A stretch of DNA of 29,359 nucleotides from Brevundimonas sp. UBA5936. GTDB taxonomy: Bacteria > Pseudomonadota > Alphaproteobacteria > Caulobacterales > Caulobacteraceae. Made by a program: the position numbers and the translations under genes. The notes below the pieces were generated by a model, which saw nothing but the letters and a program-made list of their open reading frames with translations, ran no database searches and was not told the origin of the DNA. This document shows, in pieces, positions 18,010 to 26,159 of the stretch (positions within the stretch are counted from its first letter, which is position 1; the number at the start of each line of letters is the position of its first letter). The stretch is taken from NCBI GenBank assembly GCA_002430835.1, contig DJDA01000038.1, positions 1 through 29,359 on the forward strand, given 5' to 3'.

Positions 18010-19017
18010 ATGACCGTTCGCGTCGCCATCAACGGCTTCGGCCGCATCGGCCGCCTCGTCCTCCGCTCGATCGTCGAGCACGGCCGCAAGGACATCGAGG
18101 TCGTGGCGATCAACGACCTGGGCCCGGTCGAGACCAACGCCCACCTGTTCCGCTATGACTCGGTGCACGGCCGCTTCCCCGGCACGGTCACGACCGGCGA
18201 GGACTGGATCGACGTCGGCACGGGCAAGATCAAGGTCACGGCCGAGCGCGACCCGGCCAACCTGCCGCACGCCGAGCTGAAGGTGGACATCGCCCTGGAA
18301 TGCACGGGCATCTTCACCTCCAAGGACAAGGCCTCGGCTCACCTGAAGGCGGGCGCCAAGCGCGTGCTGGTCTCGGCCCCGGCCGACAACGCCGACAAGA
18401 CCATCGTCTTTAAGGTCAACCATGAGACGCTGACGGCCGACGACATCGTCGTGTCCAACGGCTCGTGCACGACCAACGCCCTGGCCCCGGTGGCCAAGGT
18501 GCTGCACGATCTGTTCGGCATCGAGCGCGGCTATATGACCACCATCCACGCCTACACCGGCGACCAGCCGACGCTGGATACGATGCACAAGGATCTGTAC
18601 CGCGGCCGCGCCGCCGCCCTGTCCATGATCCCGACCTCGACCGGCGCCGCCAAGGCCCTGGGCCTGGTCCTGCCGGAACTGAAGGGCAAGCTGGACGGCT
18701 CGTCGATCCGCGTCCCGACCCCGAACGTCTCGGTCGTCGACCTGAAGGTCGTCGCTGGTCGCGAAGTCACCGTCGAGGAAATCAACGCCGCCCTGCTGGC
18801 CGCCGCGAACGGCCCGATGAGCGGCGTCCTGGCCACGACCACCGACCCGCTGGTCTCGATCGACCTGAACCACGTCGCCGCCTCCTCGACCGCCGCCCTG
18901 CCGCAGACGCAGGTCGTCGACGGCAAGCTGGCCCGCGTTCTGACCTGGTACGACAACGAGTGGGGCTTCGCGACCCGCATGGCCGACACCGCCCTGGTGA
19001 TGGCGAAGTTCCTGTAA
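18010..19017 (+). CDS. gap: Glyceraldehyde-3-phosphate dehydrogenase
   Basis: A 335-residue type I GAPDH. The N-terminal VAINGFGRIGRLVLRS binds NAD, and VVAINDLG with Asp36 after the second strand suggests NAD rather than NADP preference. The catalytic Cys153 lies in SNGSCTTNALAP and the base His180 in TTIHAYTGDQ. The C-terminal WYDNEWGFATRMADT is standard. The ATG at 18010 follows AGGAG (17995-17999). It interconverts glyceraldehyde-3-phosphate and 1,3-bisphosphoglycerate, and pgk follows 471 bp later, separated by an inverted-repeat element. A DUF559 ORF on the other strand overlaps the last 236 bp. Confidence 0.98.
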   Translation: MTVRVAINGFGRIGRLVLRSIVEHGRKDIEVVAINDLGPVETNAHLFRYDSVHGRFPGTVTTGEDWIDVGTGKIKVTAERDPANLPHAELKVDIALECTGIFTSKDKASAHLKAGAKRVLVSAPADNADKTIVFKVNHETLTADDIVVSNGSCTTNALAPVAKVLHDLFGIERGYMTTIHAYTGDQPTLDTMHKDLYRGRAAALSMIPTSTGAAKALGLVLPELKGKLDGSSIRVPTPNVSVVDLKVVAGREVTVEEINAALLAAANGPMSGVLATTTDPLVSIDLNHVAASSTAALPQTQVVDGKLARVLTWYDNEWGFATRMADTALVMAKFL

Positions 19018-19414
19018 TCTGAAACCACCGCTCTCGACCCTTCTCCCCTCGTGGGAGAAGGTGGCAGGCGGAGCCTGACGGATGAGGGGGCTGACGCGCC
19101 GCATGATGCCTGACTGCATCCAGAACCAGATTCGGATTCGTCAGCACGGCCTCATTGCCGAAGCGCAGGACGGTGAAGCCGCGCTGCTCAAGGTCCGCAT
19201 CGCGCGCAGCGTCCTCGACCTCGCGCAACCGATGGACGCCGCCGTCCAGTTCGATCACCAACCTGAGTTCATAGCAGCAGAAATCAGCGATCCAGCGCCC
19301 GATACGGGTCTGTCGCCGGAACTTGTGCGCCTCAAACCCTCGGCCACGCAGGATACGCCACATCGCCGCCTCAGCGGGCGTCATCGTCGCTCTCAAACGC
19401 TGCGTCTGGTTCAC
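18782..19414 (-). CDS. DUF559 (Vsr/PD-(D/E)XK nuclease-like) protein with read-through tail
   Basis: The ORF starts at GTG 19412-19414 (reading VNQTQRLRATMTPAEAAMWR). Its first 110 or so residues are a recognisable DUF559 domain: MTPAEAAMWRILRGR, FEAHKFRRQTRIGRWIADF, then LVIELDGGVH, with candidate metal/catalytic residues Asp44, Glu55 and Asp57, as in very-short-patch-repair-like nucleases. The expected end of the domain (LDAVRHHAA) is not followed by a stop. The frame runs through the left inverted repeat and 236 bp antisense to gap, giving an Arg/Pro/Ser-rich tail. The gene is contained between 53-bp inverted repeats. The true function of DUF559 proteins is not established. The tail may be non-functional or the copy may be degenerate. 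Confidence 0.6.
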   Translation of the reverse strand: MNQTQRLRATMTPAEAAMWRILRGRGFEAHKFRRQTRIGRWIADFCCYELRLVIELDGGVHRLREVEDAARDADLEQRGFTVLRFGNEAVLTNPNLVLDAVRHHAARQPPHPSGSACHLLPRGEKGRERWFQITGTSPSPGRCRPCGSRSPTRCRTRSERGPACRRRPASAAGRRSRRRRRGSGRSRPAGRWSWPGRRSSGRSRRPAGRR

Positions 19415-19468
19415 CGCCCCCTCATCCGGCCCGCTCCGCGAGCCACCTTCTCCCACGAGGGGAGAAGG
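19039..19468. mobile_element. Inverted-repeat element carrying a DUF559 gene
   Basis: The left arm (19039-19091) and right arm (19416-19468) are 53 bp each and nearly identical in inverted orientation, with a handful of mismatches. Each arm starts at the outer edge with the hairpin CCTTCTCCC, a five-base loop, GGGAGAAGG. The DUF559 reading frame lies between the arms. No transposase is present and no target-site duplication is obvious to me, so mobility is inferred only from the repeat architecture and from its position inside the gap-pgk unit. The left hairpin may end gap transcription. Confidence 0.6.
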
Positions 19469-19488
19469 AAGAACAGAGATACGCCATC

Positions 19489-20685
19489 ATGACCTTCCGC
19501 ACCCTCGACGACGTTTCCGACCTTTCGGGCAAGGCCGCCCTGGTCCGCGTGGACTTCAACGTGCCGATGGAGGACGGGAACGTCACCGACGACACCCGCC
19601 TGAAGGCCGCCCTGCCGACCATTCACCGCCTGCGCGAAGCGGGCGCCAAGGTCGTGCTGCTGGCCCACTTCGACCGTCCCAAGGGCGAGCGCGTCCCGTC
19701 GATGAGCCTGAAGCCCGTGGTCGAGCCGCTGGAGCTGCTGCTGCACGGCCCCGTGCGCTTCGCCGACGACTGCGTGGGCGATGAGGCCAAGGCCGCCGTG
19801 GCCGATCTGGACGCGGGCGGCGTGCTGCTGCTGGAGAACGTCCGCTTCCACAAGGGCGAGGAAAAGAACGACCCGGCCTTCGCCGCCCAACTGGCGGAAC
19901 TGGGCGACCTCTACGTCAACGACGCCTTCTCGGCCGCGCACCGCGCCCACGCCTCGACCGAAGGCCTGGCCCGCCTGCTGCCCGCCTATGCCGGTTGCGC
20001 CATGGCGCGCGAGCTTGAGGCGCTGGATGCGGCGCTCGGCAAGCCGCAGAAGCCGGTCATCGGCATCGTCGGCGGCGCCAAGGTCTCGACCAAGCTGGAC
20101 CTGCTGAAGAATCTGGTCGCCAAGCTGGACTATCTGGCCATCGGCGGCGGCATGGCCAACACCTTCCTGTTCGCCCAGGGCGTCGATGTCGGCGGTTCGC
20201 TGTGCGAGCAGGATCTGGCCGACACCGCCCGCGAGATCATCGAGGAAGCCCGTCGTCAGGGCTGCGAACTGCTGCTGCCGGTCGATGTCGTGGTCGCCAA
20301 GGGCGTGAAGCCGGGCATCGAATCGGGCGTCCGCGCTCTGGATCGCATCGCCGCCGACGACCTGATTCTGGACGCCGGGCCGGAAACCGTTGCCCGCCTG
20401 AACCGCGCCATGGACCTGTCCAAGACCCTGATCTGGAACGGCCCGCTGGGCGTGTTCGAGGTTCCGCCCTTCGACAAGGCCACGGTCGAAGCCGCCAAAC
20501 ACGCCGCTGAACTGGCCAAGGCCGGCAAGCTGGTCGCCGTGGCCGGCGGCGGCGACACCGTCGCGGCCCTGAACCACGCAGGCACGGCCGACGACATGAC
20601 CTTCGTCTCCACCGCGGGCGGCGCCTTCCTGGAATGGATGGAGGGCAAGGTGCTGCCGGGCGTCGAGGCCCTGCGCGCCGCCTAA
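19489..20685 (+). CDS. pgk: Phosphoglycerate kinase
   Basis: A 398-residue monomeric PGK. Visible motifs: ALVRVDFNVPMEDGNVTDD near the N-terminus (substrate site), VVLLAHFDRPKGERVPSMSL, LLLENVRFHKGEEKND, VNDAFSAAHRAHAST, GIVGGAKVSTKLDLL, IGGGMANTFL, and the C-terminal nucleotide site WNGPLGVFEVPPFD with AVAGGGDTVAAL. It transfers phosphate between 1,3-bisphosphoglycerate and ADP. The nearest Shine-Dalgarno-like run (GGAGAAGG, 19461-19468) belongs to the inverted repeat and is 20 bases before the ATG, rather far, so initiation may be inefficient or use a weaker site. Confidence 0.98.
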   Translation: MTFRTLDDVSDLSGKAALVRVDFNVPMEDGNVTDDTRLKAALPTIHRLREAGAKVVLLAHFDRPKGERVPSMSLKPVVEPLELLLHGPVRFADDCVGDEAKAAVADLDAGGVLLLENVRFHKGEEKNDPAFAAQLAELGDLYVNDAFSAAHRAHASTEGLARLLPAYAGCAMARELEALDAALGKPQKPVIGIVGGAKVSTKLDLLKNLVAKLDYLAIGGGMANTFLFAQGVDVGGSLCEQDLADTAREIIEEARRQGCELLLPVDVVVAKGVKPGIESGVRALDRIAADDLILDAGPETVARLNRAMDLSKTLIWNGPLGVFEVPPFDKATVEAAKHAAELAKAGKLVAVAGGGDTVAALNHAGTADDMTFVSTAGGAFLEWMEGKVLPGVEALRAA

Positions 20686-20689
20686 AAAC

Positions 20690-20726
20690 GTCAAGGCGAG
20701 GGCTGTTCGCGGCCCTCGCCCCTGAC
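20690..20726. terminator. Hairpin between pgk and the convergent hypothetical gene
   Basis: A perfect 9-bp stem GGCGAGGGC (20695-20703) with GCCCTCGCC (20712-20720), extended by GTCA/TGAC outside a small bulge. There is no clear T-run on the pgk side, so it may act as a bidirectional stabilising or weak terminating structure. Confidence 0.6.
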
Positions 20727-20735
20727 GGCTGAAGC

Positions 20736-21137
20736 TTAGTCTTCGCCGTCCATGTCGACGGCGCGCGCGACCAGATCGCGCCACGTCGGATCGGTGTCGT
20801 CCACCAGATCGACGTCGTCCAGCAGGGCCACCGCCCCGCCGCCGTCAGGCAGGATCAGACCCAGCACCTCCATCAGATCGCCGTCGGGGCCGACGTGGGC
20901 TTCGGCCTGAACGATCACCGCCGCCTGTTCGCCGTCCTCCTCCCACCAGATGACCGGCTGGGGCAGCTCCATGTCGATGACGCGCGCATCCTCGGTGTCG
21001 CCCAGAGCAAAGACCGCCTTGCCTGCCTGAACGTCGTCCAGCGTCGCCACGGCCCCGTTGAAAGGCGTCAGCCGTGACCAGTCGTCGACGTCGAAACCGC
21101 CGCCGTCCTCATCCAGCGCATCATCGTTCTGGCTCAT
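20736..21137 (-). CDS. Acidic hypothetical protein
   Basis: A 133-residue, strongly acidic soluble protein (many Asp/Glu, starting MSQNDDALDEDGGGFDVDDW), with a middle part of alternating hydrophobic residues (AVFALGDTEDARVIDMEL, PVIWWEEDGEQAAVIVQAE) suggesting a beta-rich domain. I recognise no family. The ATG at 21135-21137 is preferred because an upstream extension to 21197 has unusual composition and runs into the fba promoter region; GAGC at a suitable distance is a weak Shine-Dalgarno. It lies convergent to pgk and divergent from fba. Confidence 0.65.
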   Translation of the reverse strand: MSQNDDALDEDGGGFDVDDWSRLTPFNGAVATLDDVQAGKAVFALGDTEDARVIDMELPQPVIWWEEDGEQAAVIVQAEAHVGPDGDLMEVLGLILPDGGGAVALLDDVDLVDDTDPTWRDLVARAVDMDGED

Positions 21138-21230
21138 CGCCGCTCCTTGGTCAGACACGCCCGAGGCGTCGCGTCCACTTAGAGGCTGCGCGCCCAAAGT
21201 CCACCAGGCTTGCGCCCTGTCACATCGGCG

Positions 21231-21290
21231 TGACTTCCCCCGCCTGACGGGCTAAGACCTCGGGCAAAATCATATCTGGTTCAGGAGACT
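21231..21290 (+). promoter_or_regulatory. fba promoter/leader candidate
   Basis: TGACTTC (21231-21237), 13 bases, then GCTAAGAC (21251-21258) is a possible Caulobacter-type housekeeping promoter. It is followed by ATCATATCT (21269-21277) and GTTCAGGAGACT (21279-21290), which contains the Shine-Dalgarno AGGAG. The last two blocks also occur upstream of gap. Confidence 0.4.
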
Positions 21291-21294
21291 ATCC

Positions 21295-22359
21295 ATGGCG
21301 CGCATCACGCTGCGACAACTGCTCGACCACGCGGCGGAGCACGACTACGGCCTGCCCGCCTACAACATCAACAACATGGAGCAGGGCCTGGCCATCATGG
21401 AGGCCGCCGACGCCGTCAATGCGCCGGTCATCATCCAGGCCTCGCGCGGCGCCCGCTCCTACGCCAACGATGTCGTCCTGGCCAAGCTGATCGACGCCCT
21501 GGCCGAACTGTATCCGCACATCCCGGTCTGCATGCACCAGGACCACGGCAACGGCCCGGCGACCTGCGCCACCGCCATCCAGTACGGCTTCACCTCGGTG
21601 ATGATGGACGGCTCGCTGGAAGAAGACGCCAAGACCCCCGCCTCCTACGAATACAACGTCGAAGTGACGCGCCGCGTCACCGAGATGGCCCACAGCTGCG
21701 GCGTCTCGGTCGAGGGCGAGCTGGGCGTGCTGGGTTCGCTGGAGACCGGCATGGGCGAGGCCGAGGACGGCCACGGCTTCGAAGGCAAGCTGGACCACTC
21801 GGCCCTGCTGACCGACCCGGATCAGGCCGTCGACTTCGTCAAGGCCACCAAGGTCGACGCCCTGGCCATCGCCATGGGCACCTCGCACGGCGCCTATAAG
21901 TTCACGCGTCAGCCGGACGGCGAAGTCCTGGCCATGAACGTGATCGAGGAAATCCACCGTCGCCTGCCCAACACCCACCTGGTGATGCACGGATCAAGCT
22001 CGGTGCCGCAGGATCTGCAGGACATCATCAACGCCTATGGCGGCCAGATGCCCCAGACCTGGGGCGTGCCGGTCGAAGAGATCCAGCGCGGCATCAAGAA
22101 CGGCGTGCGCAAGGTGAACATCGACACCGACAACCGCATGGCCATGACCGGCGCCATCCGCAAGCTGCTAGCCGAGAAGCCGGGCGAGTTCGATCCCCGC
22201 GCCTATCTGAAGCCCGCCAAGGAAGCCATGCGCAAGCTGTGCCAGGAGCGCTATCTGCAGTTCGGCTGCGAAGGTCAGGCGTCGAAGATCAAGCCCCTGT
22301 CCACGGCCCAGATGGCCAAGCGCTACGCCGGCGGCGAACTGGACCCGCGCATCGGCTGA
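21295..22359 (+). CDS. fba: Fructose-bisphosphate aldolase, class II
   Basis: A 354-residue class II, zinc-dependent aldolase of the Calvin-cycle-type subgroup (CbbA-like), interconverting fructose-1,6-bisphosphate with dihydroxyacetone phosphate and glyceraldehyde-3-phosphate. Evidence: GLPAYNINNMEQGLAIMEAA at the N-terminus, CMHQDHGNGP containing the catalytic Asp83 and zinc-binding His84, SVEGELGVLGSLETG, HGAYKFTRQPDGEVL, LVMHGSSSVP with a further zinc His, and KVNIDTDNRMAMTG for phosphate binding. Together with tkt, gap and pgk it completes the triose-phosphate part of the cluster. A strong terminator follows. Confidence 0.97.
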   Translation: MARITLRQLLDHAAEHDYGLPAYNINNMEQGLAIMEAADAVNAPVIIQASRGARSYANDVVLAKLIDALAELYPHIPVCMHQDHGNGPATCATAIQYGFTSVMMDGSLEEDAKTPASYEYNVEVTRRVTEMAHSCGVSVEGELGVLGSLETGMGEAEDGHGFEGKLDHSALLTDPDQAVDFVKATKVDALAIAMGTSHGAYKFTRQPDGEVLAMNVIEEIHRRLPNTHLVMHGSSSVPQDLQDIINAYGGQMPQTWGVPVEEIQRGIKNGVRKVNIDTDNRMAMTGAIRKLLAEKPGEFDPRAYLKPAKEAMRKLCQERYLQFGCEGQASKIKPLSTAQMAKRYAGGELDPRIG

Positions 22360-22384
22360 TCGCCGCTCGCAGTCTGAGCGAAAG

Positions 22385-22420
22385 AAACGCCCGCCTCCGT
22401 CGATCGAAGGCGGGCGTTTT
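22385..22420. terminator. Bidirectional intrinsic terminator between fba and the DUF2799 gene
   Basis: A perfect 12-bp stem AAACGCCCGCCT (22385-22396) with AGGCGGGCGTTT (22408-22419), an 11-base loop, TTTT on the plus side and AAAGAAA on the other. It serves both fba and the convergent lipoprotein gene ending at 22426. Confidence 0.9.
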
Positions 22421-22425
22421 CATGT

Positions 22426-23064
22426 TCACCAGACCCCGTAACGGCCATCGAGCATACGGCGCACAGTCCGCAGTTCGACTTCAGCGTAGCGCAGGTCGTC
22501 CTCGGCCCGACGCGCGGAGCGATGCGCGTCGTCCAGTTCGCCCTCGACCTCGCGAATGCGGTTGCGGATACGCTGGCGCTCTTCGGAGGTCAGGCCTTCC
22601 TGACGCAGTTCACGCCGCTTGGCGTCCAGCTTGTCCTCGCGGCTTTCGATGCGACGGATCGCCGAGTTCAGCGCGCTTTCGGCCGAAGAGACGGCCTGCT
22701 CGACCTCATACAGCTGTCGTCCGTCGCGATGCGCAGGCACGAAGGCCCGCTCTTCCGCCGGGGAACAGACGCCCTGATAGGTTCCGCCCGCACGCCCCGC
22801 GCGGAAGCCGTTCTCCCAGGTGCAATAGGTCCGCAAGCCATCCTCGCGCGCCGCCATGTAGGCGCTCATATTCGGGCTCACGCCATGCTTGGCGCAGGCC
22901 TTGGCGTGGTCATGCAGACGGCTGGATGGATGCCCTTCGGCCCCATCGCGATAGCCCTGTCCGCCCCAGTCGCCGACCAGGCACTGGCCCTCGCTCATCG
23001 TGGCGCAGCCCGACAACAGGACGACGCTGGATGCCGCAACGACGGCGACGGTCGGCAACTTCAT
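22426..23064 (-). CDS. DUF2799-type lipoprotein with C-terminal coiled coil
   Basis: A 212-residue protein with a lipoprotein signal (LLSGC, lipidated Cys20). The following domain, with CLVGDWGGQGYRDGAEGHP, HAKACAKHGVSPNMSAYMAAREDGLRTYC and WENGFRAGRAGGTYQGVCSP, matches the DUF2799 pattern of small envelope lipoproteins of unknown function. Residues about 118-205 form a long, highly charged coiled coil (EQAVSSAESALNSAIRRIES onward). Several Cys residues in the domain could form disulfides in the periplasm. No neighbour suggests its role. Confidence 0.8.
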   Translation of the reverse strand: MKLPTVAVVAASSVVLLSGCATMSEGQCLVGDWGGQGYRDGAEGHPSSRLHDHAKACAKHGVSPNMSAYMAAREDGLRTYCTWENGFRAGRAGGTYQGVCSPAEERAFVPAHRDGRQLYEVEQAVSSAESALNSAIRRIESREDKLDAKRRELRQEGLTSEERQRIRNRIREVEGELDDAHRSARRAEDDLRYAEVELRTVRRMLDGRYGVW

Positions 23065-23136
23065 TTAGGCCTCTCCACAACAGCCGCGCTCGAGGTCCGA
23101 TGACGCCTCTTCACGCAAGCCATGCTATTTCACACC

Positions 23137-24141
<1,005 letters not shown>

Positions 24142-24184
24142 CGCTTTGGCGCGTCGTCGCGTCTGCGCCAAACTGTCCGCTTTA

Positions 24185-24211
24185 TTAGCAACAACATCTG
24201 TGCTAGATAAT
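24185..24211 (+). promoter_or_regulatory. Predicted housekeeping promoter of rpoH
   Basis: TTAGCAA (24185-24191), 10 bases, then GCTAGATAAT (24202-24211) matches the Caulobacter -10 pattern GCTANAWC well and also a TG-extended -10. It would give a leader of roughly 155 nt before the rpoH ATG, long enough for RNA structure. Caulobacter rpoH is known to have a heat-shock promoter as well; I could not identify a convincing one here. Confidence 0.5.
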
Positions 24212-24374
24212 CGCCACGACGGACGACCCGCGCGGTCGCCGCCGAATTGAGACAATCCGCCCCTTTCGCTCCGGGCAACGGATTCCCATCTTATCAGTTG
24301 AGGGGCGAGGCGATGATGCACGTCATGTGGTCAAAGCCGCGGCGCCTGCTCTAGCATTCGGTCGGAGGGACCAC

Positions 24375-25259
24375 ATGGCCAATACCACGCTGACGGTGAT
24401 GTCGCCTGAACAGGGACTGTCCCGTTATCTCACGGAAATCCGTAAGTTTCCGATGCTGACCAAGGATGAGGAGTTCATGCTCGCCAAGCGGTGGAGCGAA
24501 CACCAGGATCCTGAGGCCGCCCACCGTCTCGTGACCTCTCACCTGCGCCTCGTGGCCAAGATCGCCATGGGGTATCGCGGCTACGGCCTGCCGATCGGCG
24601 AGGTGATCTCCGAGGGCAACGTCGGCCTGATGCAGGCCGTCAAGAAATTCGATCCCGACAAGGGCTTCCGCCTGGCGACCTACGCCATGTGGTGGATTCG
24701 CGCGTCCATTCAGGAATACATCCTGCGCTCCTGGTCCCTCGTGAAGATGGGCACCACGGCGGCGCAGAAGAAGCTCTTCTTCAACCTGCGCAAGGCTAAG
24801 AGCCAGATCTCGGCCTTCGAGGAAGGCGACCTGCACCCAGAACACCTGGCGGCCATCGCCACCAAGCTGGGCGTGTCGGAAGAAGAAGTCACCAACATGA
24901 ACCGCCGTCTCGGCGGCGACGCCTCGCTGAACGCCCCGCTGCGCGCGGACGGCGAAAGCGAGTGGCAGGACTGGCTGGCCGACGACAACGCCGTCAGCCA
25001 GGAAACCGAGCTGGCCGAGAACGAGGAAAAGTCGATCCGCATGAGCCTGCTGCAAGAGGCCATGGAGGAACTGACCGACCGCGAGAAGCACATCCTGACC
25101 GAACGTCGCCTCAAGGACGACCCGGTCACGCTGGAAGAGCTCGCCGGCCAGTACGGCGTCAGCCGTGAGCGCGTGCGTCAGATCGAGGTGCGCGCCTTCG
25201 AAAAACTGCAGAAGGCCATGCGCGCTGCGGCCGAGGAACGGAACCTGGTCGACGCCTGA
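24375..25259 (+). CDS. rpoH: RNA polymerase heat-shock sigma factor RpoH (sigma-32)
   Basis: A 294-residue sigma-70-family factor that directs RNA polymerase to heat-shock genes. Region 2 is seen as LVTSHLRLVAKIAMGYRGYG, EGNVGLMQAVKKFDPDKGF and LATYAMWWIRASIQEYILRS. The RpoH-specific box QKKLFFNLRKAK follows, and region 4 ends with LEELAGQYGVSRERVRQIEV, the helix-turn-helix that reads the -35 element. The ATG at 24375 has GGAGGGA immediately upstream, better than the in-frame ATG at 24327. The leader of about 155 nt could contribute to thermal control of translation. A hairpin overlaps its stop codon. Confidence 0.97.
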   Translation: MANTTLTVMSPEQGLSRYLTEIRKFPMLTKDEEFMLAKRWSEHQDPEAAHRLVTSHLRLVAKIAMGYRGYGLPIGEVISEGNVGLMQAVKKFDPDKGFRLATYAMWWIRASIQEYILRSWSLVKMGTTAAQKKLFFNLRKAKSQISAFEEGDLHPEHLAAIATKLGVSEEEVTNMNRRLGGDASLNAPLRADGESEWQDWLADDNAVSQETELAENEEKSIRMSLLQEAMEELTDREKHILTERRLKDDPVTLEELAGQYGVSRERVRQIEVRAFEKLQKAMRAAAEERNLVDA

Positions 25260-25270
25260 CGTCGACCAGG
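25244..25270. terminator. Hairpin at the rpoH stop codon
   Basis: A perfect 10-bp stem CCTGGTCGAC (25244-25253) with GTCGACCAGG (25261-25270) and a 7-base loop containing the rpoH TGA. It lies between convergent genes (the next stop is at 25276). There is no T-run, so it is at best a weak or factor-assisted terminator, or a 3' end stabiliser. Confidence 0.55.
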
Positions 25271-25275
25271 GCTCA

Positions 25276-26082
25276 CTACCCCGCCCGCGCCAGGGTCTCG
25301 GGCGGCGCCAGCTTCAGCACCGCCTGAACCGGCACCGTCAGGACGGCTTTCGTCGGAGCCCCGGCGGCCAGCACCGTATCCAGCCCCGCCGCGGCGATCG
25401 CCAGCGGCGCGTCGCCGGTCTTGATGGCCAGCGCCTTCAACGTCTCGGCCTGCTGTTTGATGGCCCGCACGGCCTGCATCGGATCGCTGTCGAACTGCGT
25501 CAGGGCCGAGAACAGGATCCGCATCGCCTGATCCTTGACCGCCACCGCCGCCTCGGCGCCGGAGCGCGGCTTGTCCGCCTTGCGCTTCTGCGGTCCGGCG
25601 TAGTCGTCCGAGTTGAAGCGCCGCCGGTCCGGCCCGACATAGCCCACCGCCTCGACCCAGTCGCGCGGCTTGGTCGCCAGGTTCTCGATCCGACGTTGCA
25701 GATCACCGCTGGTGAAGGGTTTTCTCAGGAACTCGTGCACGCCGGAATCCCGCGCGCCCTTGATAGCGCTGGCGGTCGCCTCGGCCGTCACCATGATGAT
25801 CGGCGCGCGTCGGCACGACAGGCTGGAGCGACGGATGCGCCGCACCAGGGCCTCGCCGTCCAGCTTCGGCCCCGCCTGCTCGGTGCAGATCAGGCCCGGC
25901 TCCATCTCGCGCGCCAGGTCCAGCACGCGCGCCTCGTCGCCCTCGACCACGATCTCGCGCGATCCGAACCCCTTCAGCAGGTCCATCAGCAGGCGCGCGG
26001 CGGCGGGATTGGGGTCAACGATCAGCACGCGCCGAACCACCGGCGCGATCCTCTGTATCGTTTTGGCGTCTAGGGCGAACAC
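25276..26082 (-). CDS. Atypical response regulator: receiver domain lacking the phospho-acceptor Asp
   Basis: A 268-residue protein counted from GTG 26082, chosen because GGAG lies about 9 bases upstream; another in-frame GTG at 26121 is possible. Residues 17-135 form a CheY-like receiver: RRVLIVDPNPAAARLL (only one acidic-pocket residue, Asp23), then GLICTEQAGPKLDG, APIIMVTAEA (Thr99) and EFLRKPFT (Lys121). At the phospho-acceptor position there is Glu68 instead of Asp. The remaining 130 residues contain a basic linker (GPQKRKADKPRSG) and an Ala-rich helical C-terminal region with no recognised DNA-binding or enzymatic domain. It converges on rpoH with 16 bp between stops. It is probably a phosphorylation-independent signalling or scaffold protein. 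Confidence 0.8.
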   Translation of the reverse strand: MFALDAKTIQRIAPVVRRVLIVDPNPAAARLLMDLLKGFGSREIVVEGDEARVLDLAREMEPGLICTEQAGPKLDGEALVRRIRRSSLSCRRAPIIMVTAEATASAIKGARDSGVHEFLRKPFTSGDLQRRIENLATKPRDWVEAVGYVGPDRRRFNSDDYAGPQKRKADKPRSGAEAAVAVKDQAMRILFSALTQFDSDPMQAVRAIKQQAETLKALAIKTGDAPLAIAAAGLDTVLAAGAPTKAVLTVPVQAVLKLAPPETLARAG

Positions 26083-26159
26083 GGGACGAGCTCCATTCCA
26101 GAGCCCGACCCTATGCCCCACGGGTTAAGGCGATGTTGCCTCAGCCCAAAAATGTAAAC

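Noticed and set aside
19039..19468. CRISPR-like or phage remnant interpretation of the repeats around the DUF559 gene
   Set aside because: There are only two arms, in inverted orientation, with no spacer series and no phage or cas genes.
19411..20784. Long open frame antisense to pgk
   Set aside because: Shadow of pgk; composition matches the complement of its codons and no motif is present.
24235..24330. Sigma-32-type heat-shock promoter before rpoH
   Set aside because: CCCC- and TTGA-like pieces are present, but no pair at the right spacing could be found by eye.
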